Source of the DNA: an uncultured Eubacterium sp.
GTDB taxonomy: Bacteria; Bacillota; Clostridia; Lachnospirales; Lachnospiraceae
DNA: 33,359 bases
Assembly: GCA_934317205.1 (NCBI GenBank)
Contig: CAKREL010000014.1
Location: 1 to 33,359, forward strand
Direction: 5' to 3'
The translations under genes and the position numbers were made by a program. Below the pieces are notes generated by a model. That model was given only the letters and a program-made list of their open reading frames with translations, was not told the origin of the DNA and made no database searches. Shown piece after piece: positions 15,860 to 24,487 of the stretch (the first letter of the stretch is position 1; the number at the start of each line of letters is the position of its first letter).

Positions 15860-16927
15860 TTACTCAAGGTTACAGGTAACGGATAAGGTGCTGTCTACAT
15901 TACTTGCTGACAGGGAATAGGTCTTAGAAGTAGCTGCCGCTGTCGTGCTTCCACCCTTATACCATTTGATTGTTCCCAGAGAACCGCAAACACCTGCATC
16001 GGTGATTGTCTGCTCCACTCCGCCCTTAAACACATGCGCCGTAAGTGTTGTGGATCCATTATTGTTCTTAAATATTGTCCCATTACTTGCCGTGATTGTT
16101 ACGGTAATAGCATCTTTTCCAGCAGCACCATCTTTTCCATTTTGACCATTCGTTCCTTTGTATGATACTGCATATGATGTGGTCTCTGTTCCATCAGAAT
16201 ATTTTACATATGTTTTTGTCCATAAATACTGACCATTATTAACGGTAGGCACTGTAGCGCCCCATCCTGATGTCGGTGTTGTCGTACCAGAACTACTCGC
16301 CGCATATGTCACAGAATTATTTATAACCTTCACAGATGTTCCATTGCTACCGTTTGTGCCCTGATAGGAAACAGCGTATGAAGTTGTAGATTTTCCATCA
16401 GAATATTTTACATATGTTTTTGTCCATAAGAATTGTCCAGTCGATACTGATGGTGGATTAGCAACCCATCCGGTTGATGGAGCAGTAGTTCCTGATGAAC
16501 CAGGAGCATAAGTAACTTCAGTTGACGATACTGTTACAGAAGTTCCATTTGTTCCATTGGTTCCGGCTTTTGCTACAGCAAACGAAAACTTTTTATTAAT
16601 TGTGTTCCCGTCAACCACTACCGGGATTGTTGCTTCACATGCAGTGGTGATCGTCGATGTTGTGACGAATGTGATTGTCGGTGACGCTGTACCACTGTTT
16701 TCGACAGATGCTGAGATTCCTGGTGGACAAGTGATATTTTTCGCATCGACAATAACAGAAGAACACTGATTTGATCCGCAGAACGCTACCGCCTGCGTGG
16801 TGCATTTATTTCCAGAGGTTGCTCCGGATGTATTTCCAATAAAAGTATATGTCTCGGATGTAAGTATTACGTTGTAAGCGTCTGTTACATCGATGAGTGT
16901 ACATTGGCTTGTCGCTCTAACTGCCAT
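15860..16927 (-). CDS. Tail fibre-like protein with duplicated 68-residue repeat
   Basis: The 355 residues contain the N-terminal module shared with the following gene (about 1-121), two tandem 68-residue repeats (about 125-261) built around LWTKTYVKYSDG and TTSYAVSY and separated by GTNG linkers, and a C-terminal Ig-like module (about 272-355). The last module resembles the end of the tail hub protein encoded just upstream. It is probably a structural spike or an extension of the baseplate that links the hub to the fibre. The start has AAAGGGG upstream. The assignment is by position and modular similarity. Confidence 0.72.
   Translation of the reverse strand: MAVRATSQCTLIDVTDAYNVILTSETYTFIGNTSGATSGNKCTTQAVAFCGSNQCSSVIVDAKNITCPPGISASVENSGTASPTITFVTTSTITTACEATIPVVVDGNTINKKFSFAVAKAGTNGTNGTSVTVSSTEVTYAPGSSGTTAPSTGWVANPPSVSTGQFLWTKTYVKYSDGKSTTSYAVSYQGTNGSNGTSVKVINNSVTYAASSSGTTTPTSGWGATVPTVNNGQYLWTKTYVKYSDGTETTSYAVSYKGTNGQNGKDGAAGKDAITVTITASNGTIFKNNNGSTTLTAHVFKGGVEQTITDAGVCGSLGTIKWYKGGSTTAAATSKTYSLSASNVDSTLSVTCNLE
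16190..16429 (-). repeat. Two in-phase copies of a 204-base tandem repeat inside the fibre gene
   Basis: An exact 36-base stretch occurs at 16190-16225 and 16394-16429, which sets a period of 204 bases (68 codons). Flanking sequence is diverged but still alignable at protein level. This is the DNA basis of the duplicated protein repeat. Confidence 0.85.
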
Positions 16928-16952
16928 TTCTTTTCCCCTTTCAATTCACTAT

Positions 16953-19337
16953 TTAACTAATCAGGTCACAAGTGTATACACCTTTTGTGTAAATATCACT
17001 CGGACTAACTTTGAATTTAAATCCATTTTTCAAAATTCTTGGGTCTTCCTGTGGTATATCCCAGAAATCTTCATCGTCTTTTCCCTGATATCTCCATTGT
17101 AAATATGCATTTTCTCCAAATACCGACTTCATGGTCTGGCTGTCTGTGATCCGCTGTGTGCCTCTGATTATCGTTATTGATAAATATGTAGAAACATTTG
17201 TATTTTTGAATACATTTCCTTTTGAAGATGAGATATACAGTGAGGTTGTCACTTCTTCCGCGATCTGATCCATACGGTTGTTGATGTCTGAGATTGCATC
17301 GTCTACGCTCGTTCCAGACTTCAAGCTCATGCTGTCTGCTGATATTGCCAGCTTCCATGTACCATCCGCATCCTGAAAATACTTGAGATAGTTACTTGCA
17401 TCACCAAAAGCAACCTGTCCATCTTTTCCAAGGTAGAATCCTCTGGTGGTGTTATTGACGGATGATTTCACCCCGGAATAAATGGAACTGTCTGCAATGT
17501 TCACTCCGCCAATGGTTGCCCCAAAGGCTACCAAATCATTTACACTGATTTTTTCAGCTACGATTGACTTCTTGATAAGAACAGAACCGTCTAATCCATT
17601 TTGATACTTCGGATCTGATTTTGCTGTGGTTTCTCCAAGTGCATTGATGTTCAGCTTATAATACAGACCATCTTCGCCTTTGACTACCAATTTGTCAGCT
17701 GTTACGGTATCTCCCTCGATTAAGTTACCTTTGATTGTGACACCGACCAACTCGCCGGTGATCGTCTGATCTCCAACCGTAACATCCTTGATCAGACCGG
17801 ACTGCGCATAGAAATATTCCATAGCAGCCTTGCCGATGTTTGTGAAATCGATATTGGCATAGCGAAAATCTGCATCTTCGGCACTCAATTTGTTGGCTTT
17901 CAAATTTACGATATCTGCGGTCTGCGCTTTTAACGTTTCTGTGGTGGTGGTTTTGAATGATGCATAATCTCCGCTGAGGTTGGTGATTTTTGCATCGGTG
18001 GCATTAAGACTTTCGATGGTTGCATAGGTCAGATTGGCATCTTCTGCCTTCAGATAGCCGAATTTTCCGACTTCTACTTCCAAATCATCAATTTTTGCAT
18101 ATCCCAATTTTGCCACTTCTGCAGCAATTGTTTTGGAAGTGATATAATCGGCAGAAATCTTTCCAATCACTACACCGAGACTGTCCAGTGTTTCCGATAC
18201 GTTTCGGTTTGTAGACGAAGTGAAATCTGTCAAAGATGTTCCAACCGCTCCAAAGGTATATGTATCATTGCCCGGATTCAACATATCAAGCTCCATTGCG
18301 CTGAGTTCAATATCTTGCTCAATACCGTGTGGTTCTGACTTCACGGGCACCATATATCCAAGTTGATATGGTCGGTTTTTGGCATATTCTTCCGTATTAA
18401 ATAGATCCACAGCTTTGATTGTAAGGGTTTCAACCCCAACCACATTCTGTGCCAGATAGCTAAGCGCTTTCGTTTTTAAATTTGCTGGTTCCGTTACATC
18501 CTGCCATTCCACGCACGCACAAATGAACCCATATTTTTTGATCATTGCTGTATCGCGGATGTAAATATCCCCGTTATTTACGGACTCAACAGTTACATAA
18601 CTGGTAATCTGATTTCCGTCAGCATCGGTCTCAGTAGTTTTCTGACCTAATGGAAGAATGGCTGTAATCAAATTGCTATATTCTACTTCTGTGGCAATAT
18701 CCAACAGATTTTTCCCGAATTCAATCTTTTGCGATGCTTCCCCTCTGTTGTCTCCTAAATAATCCAGATATCTTCTGCCATTTCTGTAATAAGCATCGAA
18801 ATGTCCACCAAGGCTGCTATTTACGAACTTATCTGAAAGAATATCGATTGTTCGGTTGTAGGAATCTGATGATCTTGCTATGTAATTATTTTGATCAGCA
18901 ACCGTGATCTTATTAATATAGATTTTCCGATCATCATCCACATATGAATTGTGATTTTCAATCACTTTGTGCAACAGGTCCGATGGTGTTCCCTGGAACT
19001 CAAATGGTGGATAGTAAGTATCATGCAAATATGCCAGAATTCCTTCCACCACCAATGTTCCAGTCAGATTAAAATCGGACTGTCTGGTCACACAGCGCCC
19101 ACGGAATAGTTCTGAATCTGTCAGAGCATTCATATAGCGATACACTATAATTTCATCGGTCAGGCACTCTACCTCTGTTCTTGCCGGATTAATGATTGGA
19201 ATACTTATCGTAAGAGTTCCTGCTTTTCCAGACTCTAATGATAACTTTCCGCTTGTAATACAGTAATCATCATTCCCTGGGAGATACAGCGTGTGTGCCT
19301 CTTCTTCGCCCTTGTGACAATATACAATTTTATACAC
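16953..19337 (-). CDS. Tail hub / tail-associated protein (Tal-like, prophage tail endopeptidase family type)
   Basis: Product of 794 residues from a GTG start (19335-19337) with GGGAGG 7 bases upstream. The N-terminal 380 residues or so match the baseplate hub of Siphoviridae that closes the tail tube (for example the SPRLS...-like opening and the region ending in MELDMLNPGNDTYTFG). The next part, about 390-690, is a long repetitive shaft with short blocks such as LNATDAKITNLSGDY. The C-terminal 100 residues form an Ig-like module with the FKNTNVST motif that also occurs in the next protein. I see no clear lysozyme or peptidase active site. It follows the Dit gene as expected. Confidence 0.85.
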   Translation of the reverse strand: MYKIVYCHKGEEEAHTLYLPGNDDYCITSGKLSLESGKAGTLTISIPIINPARTEVECLTDEIIVYRYMNALTDSELFRGRCVTRQSDFNLTGTLVVEGILAYLHDTYYPPFEFQGTPSDLLHKVIENHNSYVDDDRKIYINKITVADQNNYIARSSDSYNRTIDILSDKFVNSSLGGHFDAYYRNGRRYLDYLGDNRGEASQKIEFGKNLLDIATEVEYSNLITAILPLGQKTTETDADGNQITSYVTVESVNNGDIYIRDTAMIKKYGFICACVEWQDVTEPANLKTKALSYLAQNVVGVETLTIKAVDLFNTEEYAKNRPYQLGYMVPVKSEPHGIEQDIELSAMELDMLNPGNDTYTFGAVGTSLTDFTSSTNRNVSETLDSLGVVIGKISADYITSKTIAAEVAKLGYAKIDDLEVEVGKFGYLKAEDANLTYATIESLNATDAKITNLSGDYASFKTTTTETLKAQTADIVNLKANKLSAEDADFRYANIDFTNIGKAAMEYFYAQSGLIKDVTVGDQTITGELVGVTIKGNLIEGDTVTADKLVVKGEDGLYYKLNINALGETTAKSDPKYQNGLDGSVLIKKSIVAEKISVNDLVAFGATIGGVNIADSSIYSGVKSSVNNTTRGFYLGKDGQVAFGDASNYLKYFQDADGTWKLAISADSMSLKSGTSVDDAISDINNRMDQIAEEVTTSLYISSSKGNVFKNTNVSTYLSITIIRGTQRITDSQTMKSVFGENAYLQWRYQGKDDEDFWDIPQEDPRILKNGFKFKVSPSDIYTKGVYTCDLIS

Positions 19338-19352
19338 GCTCTGCCTCCCTTC

Positions 19353-19781
19353 TTACAATGATTTTTGTGTTGGATCTGAAATCAGATACTTATACGGCTT
19401 GCAGTCGGCTTCCACTTTAATCGTCCATAGTGGGCCTTCTACCGCAAAAGATTTTATATCAATGCGTCCCTCGTAAAAATATAACGAATCATCGCTGAAG
19501 ATGATCCGCTTTGTCTGTCCGTGCCACATGGTTGATAACTTTGTTTGCAGCTCTGGCCAGGTTGTCTTTGCCAGTTTTTGTCTGGTCTTAAATGTCAGTG
19601 TAATGGTACGGTTTTTATACACCGGTCCTCCGAACAACTTTTCAGTACAATCCAGTGCTCCTGATCTTCCCGGAACTGAAATGATCACTGTTTCCAGTTC
19701 CGGTTGTCCAATTACAGCCTCAGCAAGAACGAGGCCATAGCTTTCCTGGCTCTCTTTTCCATCTATCGTTACTTTTCCCAT
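19353..19781 (-). CDS. Distal tail protein (Dit-like)
   Basis: This 142-residue protein lies between the tape measure and the hub gene, the normal place of Dit, the hexameric ring that joins tail tube and baseplate. The sequence (VTIDGKESQESYGLVL at the start, VPGRSGALDCTE around 40, TITLTF) has the Dit/Sipho_tail N-terminal beta-barrel pattern. It is short and lacks the C-terminal galectin-like domain of larger Dit proteins. GAGGAAG lies upstream of the ATG. Confidence 0.78.
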   Translation of the reverse strand: MGKVTIDGKESQESYGLVLAEAVIGQPELETVIISVPGRSGALDCTEKLFGGPVYKNRTITLTFKTRQKLAKTTWPELQTKLSTMWHGQTKRIIFSDDSLYFYEGRIDIKSFAVEGPLWTIKVEADCKPYKYLISDPTQKSL

Positions 19782-19784
19782 AGC

Positions 19785-21752
19785 TTATCTTCCTCGATTC
19801 CTGCTGTTCTGTAATTTGTAGAGTGCTCGGTCCATCTCAGGTGCAATTCCTGCAACCAGTGCTCCATTGTCCAATACAATTTGGCTGTCTGCGCATGACG
19901 GAAGATACTGGCTCAGAAGCTGTAAAATTGTCTCTAAAACAGAAGTATTTGATTGTGTTTGCGCCGGCGCAAATGATGCATTGCTCGAATCTGAAATAAT
20001 TCCGCTTGTATCAATCATTCCTACTGTTTCCATGCTCAGGGTACGCATAGAAGTCTGCACCGGTTTTATATTATTCTCAATTCCGGCGGCAAGTCCAAGG
20101 TCGATCATTTTACCAACTTCCGTTTCAAACATTCGAGACGGTGAATGAATTCCCAGTGTTTTTTTTGCTGTATTTAAAGCATGTTTTGCTGCGTTTTTTG
20201 CTGCGCTGGCAATACTTCCAAGACTTCCCGTGATACCTTTTACTATACCCTTGATAATATTAGTTCCGAGGCTTTTCCAATCTGTATTCTGGAAATTGGT
20301 TTTAAATTTTTCGATCGCCTGTTTTACTGCTGATGGAATTCCCACGATTCCGTTTAAGAATCCAGAAATAATCTTCCCAATCATAGATCCGCCTGATGAG
20401 AATAATCTCGGAAGATTTGAAGCAATAGTGCTTACCACCTGGCCTAATAATTTGCCGATCTGTGTCAAAAAATATGGAGTATTCTGTATAAAACCTAACG
20501 CCAATTTCATAATAATCGTAGTTCCTGCTGCTTGAATTTGTGGGATTGCTTTGATTATTATCGTAAAAATTTTACCAATCAGTTCTCCAACTGTTTTCAT
20601 CATATGGCCATCTCCACTTCCCCAACCGGAAATGAAATTTTCTACAGCTGCTACACCTTTCTGCAGAATCTGTGGTAAGGAATTTTCTACCCAGGCAATG
20701 GCATTGTCTAAAAATCCATTCACAGTCTCTTTCCATTTTCCCTTGTTATTCTGCCAGCCTTGGATAATACTGCTTATGATCTGTTTTCCATTTTCAATCA
20801 ACAGCGGTATCGCCGTCTTGATAAACGACGCGATTGCTCCAGGAAGCTGTGTGATAATTCTTCCAATTGCCGGAATAAGGTTTTGAAACAGAAATGTTGA
20901 TGCACTAGAAGCGAGATCCTGCATTGCCTGATTTACCTGTTGCTGATTGCCAACTGAAAGCTGCGCAATAAAATTTGTCCAGGCAGCCTGCATCGTTCCA
21001 AATGATCCGGATAACGTTGTTGCTGCCTCTTGTGCTGTCGTTCCAGTGATTCCAAGGTTGTCCTGAATAACTTGAATAGCTTCTGTAATATCACCAAAAC
21101 TATCTATGGAATAATCAGTGATTTTTCCCTGCTGTGCATTCAGTTTATTGGCGTCGTCCAGCAAACGCTGCATTTCTTCTTTAGTTCCACCATAGCCGAG
21201 TTTTAAGTTGTCCAGCATGGTGTAGTTTTGTTTTGCGAATCCTTGATATGCATTCTGGATGTCCTGCATATTGGTTCCCATTTTATTCGCATTATCAGAC
21301 ATTGCTACTACTGCCTTGTTTGATAACTCTGCCGCCTTTGCTGTATCTCCTCCCACGCTCGAAAGCATGGATGCTGCAAAACTGGTGGTTGTCTCCATGT
21401 AATTATTTGCAGACAAGCCACAGGTTTTAAATGCATTATTTGCATACTGAATCATTGTATCGGATGATTCTTTGAAAAGTGTCTCGATACCGCCGATGCT
21501 CTGCTCTAATGCTGCTCCGGCCTGCACGGATGCTTTGATTCCTTCCACAACCTTTTCGCCGATTTTTGCTGCCGCAACGATTTTCAGCATTTTTTTGGCA
21601 AATGAAACACCTGCGCTTTCTCCACCTTTTTTACCAGATTTTTTTCCCGCATCTTCTACTTCGTCGCCCAGTTCTTCCCCGAGTTTACCTTTAATTCCCT
21701 TTGTGGTTGGGATAATCTGCACATATGCTTTTGCCAATTCAGTTGCTGCCAA
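19785..21752 (-). CDS. Tail tape measure protein, TTG start
   Basis: The 655-residue protein sets tail length and is ejected with DNA. The start is a TTG (21750-21752) with GGGAGG 8 bases upstream; from there the product reads MAATELAKAYVQIIPTTKGIKGK, the classic tape-measure opening. A longer in-frame ATG start would overlap the chaperone gene by 113 bases and has no site. Features: a helical N-terminal region with GAALEQSIGGIETLFK, several hydrophobic helices (about 295-320, 400-440 and 470-490), and the HSPSRMF motif near the C-terminal end (about 570). By comparison with lambda, the length would suggest a tail of roughly 100 nm. Confidence 0.92.
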   Translation of the reverse strand: MAATELAKAYVQIIPTTKGIKGKLGEELGDEVEDAGKKSGKKGGESAGVSFAKKMLKIVAAAKIGEKVVEGIKASVQAGAALEQSIGGIETLFKESSDTMIQYANNAFKTCGLSANNYMETTTSFAASMLSSVGGDTAKAAELSNKAVVAMSDNANKMGTNMQDIQNAYQGFAKQNYTMLDNLKLGYGGTKEEMQRLLDDANKLNAQQGKITDYSIDSFGDITEAIQVIQDNLGITGTTAQEAATTLSGSFGTMQAAWTNFIAQLSVGNQQQVNQAMQDLASSASTFLFQNLIPAIGRIITQLPGAIASFIKTAIPLLIENGKQIISSIIQGWQNNKGKWKETVNGFLDNAIAWVENSLPQILQKGVAAVENFISGWGSGDGHMMKTVGELIGKIFTIIIKAIPQIQAAGTTIIMKLALGFIQNTPYFLTQIGKLLGQVVSTIASNLPRLFSSGGSMIGKIISGFLNGIVGIPSAVKQAIEKFKTNFQNTDWKSLGTNIIKGIVKGITGSLGSIASAAKNAAKHALNTAKKTLGIHSPSRMFETEVGKMIDLGLAAGIENNIKPVQTSMRTLSMETVGMIDTSGIISDSSNASFAPAQTQSNTSVLETILQLLSQYLPSCADSQIVLDNGALVAGIAPEMDRALYKLQNSRNRGR

Positions 21753-22113
21753 TTCTCTCACCTCCCGCCAGCTGTTTCCATGTATCCTCGAACTCTTCTG
21801 ATGTTTCAAATGAAACAAGATCCTGATCGGTATTCTTGAGCAACGTGTCAATCAGCATTTTCGGCCTATTTCTTCCGCTTGCTCCATCTTTCGTCTTCGC
21901 CCACAAAAGCAAAGAAAGCTTATCCACCGCAGATACCATCAGCATCGTTTCCAGTGGATAAGCCATATCGTTCATTTTCAGTTTAATCCTCGCATTATCC
22001 CGTAATCCTGCTGCCAGCGTAGCAATATACGTTGGTGGATAGTTTCTATAGTTGTAGATTCTATAGGTTTCTGCAAGATCGCATGTTACTGCATCTTCGT
22101 CAATTACCAGCAT
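21739..22113 (-). CDS. Tail assembly chaperone, downstream frame (GT-like part)
   Basis: This frame encodes 124 residues from its first ATG, but it is more likely made as the C-terminal part of a -1 frameshift fusion with the gene before it. The frame is open from the slippery site, adding LIILAD before the ATG, so the fusion protein would have 218 residues. The IYNYRNYPP segment and the position directly before the tape measure are typical of the second chaperone open frame in Gram-positive siphophages. No good ribosome binding site precedes the internal ATG, which supports expression by frameshifting. Confidence 0.85.
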   Translation of the reverse strand: MLVIDEDAVTCDLAETYRIYNYRNYPPTYIATLAAGLRDNARIKLKMNDMAYPLETMLMVSAVDKLSLLLWAKTKDGASGRNRPKMLIDTLLKNTDQDLVSFETSEEFEDTWKQLAGGERIGSN

Positions 22114-22127
22114 ATCTGCGAGGATAA

Positions 22128-22394
22128 TCAGTTTTTTGTTTTATTCTGGTTTTCGAATATTTCCATTGCTTCTTTGAGCATTTTTGTCATAGGAACACGT
22201 CCGTTTTCTTCCCGTACATGTTCCTTTAAGGCATCTCTCTGTTCTTCTCCAAGAAGCTGATCTATCATATCTACTACTGCCAGTGGATCACCCTGGTCAA
22301 ATTTCTGAATAGCGTTCAGTAATTCATAATCATCCAGAGTTCCTTCATCCAGCTCGTATTCAAAACCGGAACTTGTTTTTCCTGTGATCATCAT
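22128..22394 (-). CDS. Tail assembly chaperone, upstream frame (G-like)
   Basis: An 88-residue acidic helical protein that binds the tape measure during tail assembly. Its end reads ...NQNKTKN, and the last codons contain the slippery heptamer A-AAA-AAC immediately before the TGA. The start overlaps the tail tube stop as ATGA; a second ATG one codon later has better spacing (7 bases) from AGGAG. Most ribosomes should stop here to give the short form, and a minority should continue in the -1 frame. Confidence 0.88.
   Translation of the reverse strand: MMITGKTSSGFEYELDEGTLDDYELLNAIQKFDQGDPLAVVDMIDQLLGEEQRDALKEHVREENGRVPMTKMLKEAMEIFENQNKTKN
22131..22137 (-). promoter_or_regulatory. Programmed -1 frameshift site A-AAA-AAC
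   Basis: In the upstream chaperone frame the codons are ACA AAA AAC TGA, so the heptamer AAAAAAC is in the phase (X XXY YYZ) needed for simultaneous slippage. After a shift of -1 the next codons are CTG ATT ATC, in the frame of the downstream chaperone part. G/GT frameshifting is a conserved feature of siphovirus and myovirus tails. Confidence 0.88.
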
Positions 22395-22954
22395 TCTTCT
22401 CCTTTTTTCACAATGTACTCATAGTGCGTCTGGCCTGCTTCATCAGGGATTGCTGTCACTGTTACCGCATATGCGATTGCCTCATCCGCCTTGTAGGTAA
22501 TCTCGCCAATCTCTGTGATAGTTCCGTGTGGAATCACCACTCGCTTTAATGCTCCGCCCTTCAGGACCATATCGCCAACCCATGCGCTTGGTTCTGCTTC
22601 TTTGCTGTTTGCTTTGATCGTGATTCCTGTCGCAAGATCTCCGGAGACGTTGCCCTCTCCGTACACCGTTTTAAGCACTTCAAGGTTCAGCCCTTCAATC
22701 AGAGTAAATGCGAATGTGTCTGGTTTGTCCTTCTGGTAAGTATCTACCGTATCGCCGCCCCAGGCTTTAATCACATCTGTCTCTGGTGAGTTTCCATTTG
22801 TAATTCCATCCTCACTGATGTATCCCAACTGTTTGAAGGCTGTATTTAATGCTGTTGTCGCATCTGTCGGGAGTGCTGTCCCTAACGGTGCTCTTGCAAT
22901 CGCGCCACCAACTTTTGGTTTACTGGTTGATACGTTCTGTGCATCTGCTGACAT
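22391..22954 (-). CDS. Major tail (tube) protein
   Basis: A 187-residue protein placed between the tail completion gene and the chaperones, the usual site of the tail tube subunit. The sequence has the beta-rich pattern of this family: an early [16 protein letters not shown] segment, the [10 protein letters not shown] motif around 43-52 that is very common in Gram-positive tail tube proteins, and the DTFAFTLIE strand around 80. It stacks as hexameric rings around the tape measure. An AAGGAGGG site precedes the ATG. There is no added Ig domain. Confidence 0.92.
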   Translation of the reverse strand: MSADAQNVSTSKPKVGGAIARAPLGTALPTDATTALNTAFKQLGYISEDGITNGNSPETDVIKAWGGDTVDTYQKDKPDTFAFTLIEGLNLEVLKTVYGEGNVSGDLATGITIKANSKEAEPSAWVGDMVLKGGALKRVVIPHGTITEIGEITYKADEAIAYAVTVTAIPDEAGQTHYEYIVKKGEE

Positions 22955-22966
22955 GTTATTCCCTCC

Positions 22967-23305
22967 TTAAAAATGAACCAGGTCAAACACGGCCTGGTAT
23001 CTGTATTTCTTTGTCGTTGTATCTGTAAAATTGTAATCATTGTTCAATTCGCATTTACTGATATCTGTTTCATCTGCGATCGTTTCCATCTGTTCTTTCA
23101 CCTGTTCATTTAATAGTGCTGCCTCATACAGGCTCTCTGCTATTGACTGAATTGCCAGCGTTGTGGAACAGATATGGTCTTTTTTTGATCCACCAGTTTT
23201 TTCGATGACTACATATCTTTTTGGTGGTTTTTCCGGTACTTCCGTGTGAACCGGAACTTTCATTTTACGGTTCAGATATTCCAGTACAACCGTTTCGATG
23301 ATCAT
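22967..23305 (-). CDS. Tail terminator / tail completion protein
   Basis: A 112-residue protein that overlaps the preceding gene by 4 bases (ATGA). Its position directly before the tail tube gene and the pattern VVLEYLNRK...VYTEVPEKPP-like opening followed by VVIEKTGGS fit the tail terminator group (gpU/gp17-like), which caps the tail tube and joins it to the head. The assignment rests on gene order and general resemblance. Confidence 0.75.
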   Translation of the reverse strand: MIIETVVLEYLNRKMKVPVHTEVPEKPPKRYVVIEKTGGSKKDHICSTTLAIQSIAESLYEAALLNEQVKEQMETIADETDISKCELNNDYNFTDTTTKKYRYQAVFDLVHF

Positions 23306-23547
23306 GATCTCACCGCCTTTAAAATCGTGTTATTTTTCAAATTGTCTGTACGGGCCTGAAAAGTATCTGCATACACTTTTGCAGCCATACGGGTCGGTGT
23401 CTTATAGGTCTTTGTTTCATATCCATCGCCGCATCTTGCCGCGATTTCTTCTGCATATTTTTTGCACATCGCTTCGGTGGCAGGTGACTTCAACAACTGC
23501 TGCCGGATGGCTGCCTGATTCAGTTCAATTCTCACTTTCTGCGCCAT
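23302..23547 (-). CDS. HK97 gp10-like tail component
   Basis: An 81-residue basic, helical protein: LNQAAIRQQLLKSP and AMCKKYAEEIAARCGDGYE at the N-terminal side, then a short strand region with THR/ALA-rich AAKVYADTFQAR. This is the usual form of the short gp10-like proteins that sit between the head-tail stopper and the tail terminator. It overlaps both neighbours (23 bases and 4 bases), so the block is tightly coupled. Its exact role in head-tail joining is not established. Confidence 0.75.
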   Translation of the reverse strand: MAQKVRIELNQAAIRQQLLKSPATEAMCKKYAEEIAARCGDGYETKTYKTPTRMAAKVYADTFQARTDNLKNNTILKAVRS

Positions 23548-23872
23548 AATTCTCCACCCTAACTTTCGTATTCCACTGTAATGGGATCAATGCGTCAATT
23601 CCAGAAATCGGCATCCCGATCGTTTTCCATCTTCGTCCAAAGAATTCCACCTCGACATTTTCCCAGTCGTGAGTATCCCCTTTTGGTATCGCCAACGTGT
23701 ATACTGCTTTCCTTCCGGTCAGATTTAAGGTATCTAGGATTTCCTGCTCTTGCGCCGGCGCAACCAATACATTCTCCACCAGTTCTGCTGTTTCCTCGTA
23801 GATTGGGTGACCGAATCCGTCCACTCCTTTTTTCTGCTTTTGGAACAATGTAATTGTTATTCCGTGAATCAC
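23525..23872 (-). CDS. Head-tail connector, stopper-like
   Basis: The 115-residue protein is third in the connector block. Its content (GFGHPIYEE, VLVAPAQEQEI, and the FFGRRWKTIGMPISGIDALIP strand-turn pattern) resembles head closure proteins such as SPP1 gp16-like stoppers, which retain packaged DNA. It overlaps the preceding gene by 4 bases. The family name is given from memory and position. Confidence 0.75.
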   Translation of the reverse strand: MIHGITITLFQKQKKGVDGFGHPIYEETAELVENVLVAPAQEQEILDTLNLTGRKAVYTLAIPKGDTHDWENVEVEFFGRRWKTIGMPISGIDALIPLQWNTKVRVENYGAESEN

Positions 23873-24288
23873 AATATCACCTCTTCCACGTCTGGTGCTT
23901 CTGCTTCCGCCTGGTTGTCCTCAGAAATAATTTCTTCGAACGGATTTGAAAAATTGATTTTGCATCCTACTCCCAGAAGTTTTTTATCTAACTTTGTCAG
24001 GTACAGTTCTCCGGTTGATCCGCTCCCAAGGCTCCATGTCTGAGAATAGCCCAGAGCTGACACGGTTCCCTGTGATGCACCAATCGGCACCTGATCATCT
24101 GTACCGCTTCCCAGTGCACGTACCACCATATTGCAAGAGACCAGCTTTTTGGAATTTTCCGGAGCATTTTTCCCGTAAGAGTCCACGATCACTGCTGCAT
24201 CCTCTAATAACGATTCGCATAACGTTCGCTCTGTGTCAGATAATGTTCGTCTGCATCTCCGCTCGATTTCATCTACTGTCGCATACAT
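23869..24288 (-). CDS. Head-tail connector, adaptor-like (gp15/gp6-like)
   Basis: The 139-residue protein starts at the ATG at 24286-24288, with GAGG upstream. A longer in-frame start would add 43 Arg/Gln-rich residues that are only the shadow of the Thr/Lys-rich gene before it, so I reject it. The N-terminal half is helical (VDEIERRCRR, ERTLCESLLEDAAVIVD), as in adaptor proteins that dock on the portal. The C-terminal tail is acidic. First of four overlapping connector genes. Confidence 0.8.
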   Translation of the reverse strand: MYATVDEIERRCRRTLSDTERTLCESLLEDAAVIVDSYGKNAPENSKKLVSCNMVVRALGSGTDDQVPIGASQGTVSALGYSQTWSLGSGSTGELYLTKLDKKLLGVGCKINFSNPFEEIISEDNQAEAEAPDVEEVIL

Positions 24289-24298
24289 GGTGACCACC

Positions 24299-24484
24299 TC
24301 ACTTCTTTGTCGTTTTGGTTGTTGTCTTCCGTGTTGTTTTCTTGGCAGGCTCTGTAGTTTTCCTTGTCGCAGTCTCTGTCTGCTTCTGCGGCTCAGTGTT
24401 CTCTTTGACCGGCTCAAAAAGTAATGAGTCCAGCGCTACACTGGACTCCACAACCATGCCTGTCTGTTTATACAGGTATTTCAT
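24299..24484 (-). CDS. Small Thr/Lys-rich phage protein, function unknown
   Basis: A 61-residue product between capsid and connector genes. Its first 28 residues are ordinary (KYLYKQTGMVVESSVALDS), and the rest is a low-complexity tail dominated by Thr and Lys with repeats such as KKTTRKTTTKTTKK, so it is strongly basic and probably disordered. The ribosome binding site (AGAGG) is weak. Small genes of this kind at this position are common in Lachnospiraceae phages, and the tail may contact DNA or the capsid surface. The role is unknown. Confidence 0.65.
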   Translation of the reverse strand: MKYLYKQTGMVVESSVALDSLLFEPVKENTEPQKQTETATRKTTEPAKKTTRKTTTKTTKK

Positions 24485-24487
24485 TTT

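Noticed and set aside
13872..16927. Diversity-generating retroelement acting on the tail fibre genes
   Set aside because: There is no reverse transcriptase gene, template repeat or fibre C-type lectin end in the window; the sequence repeats are an ordinary tandem duplication.
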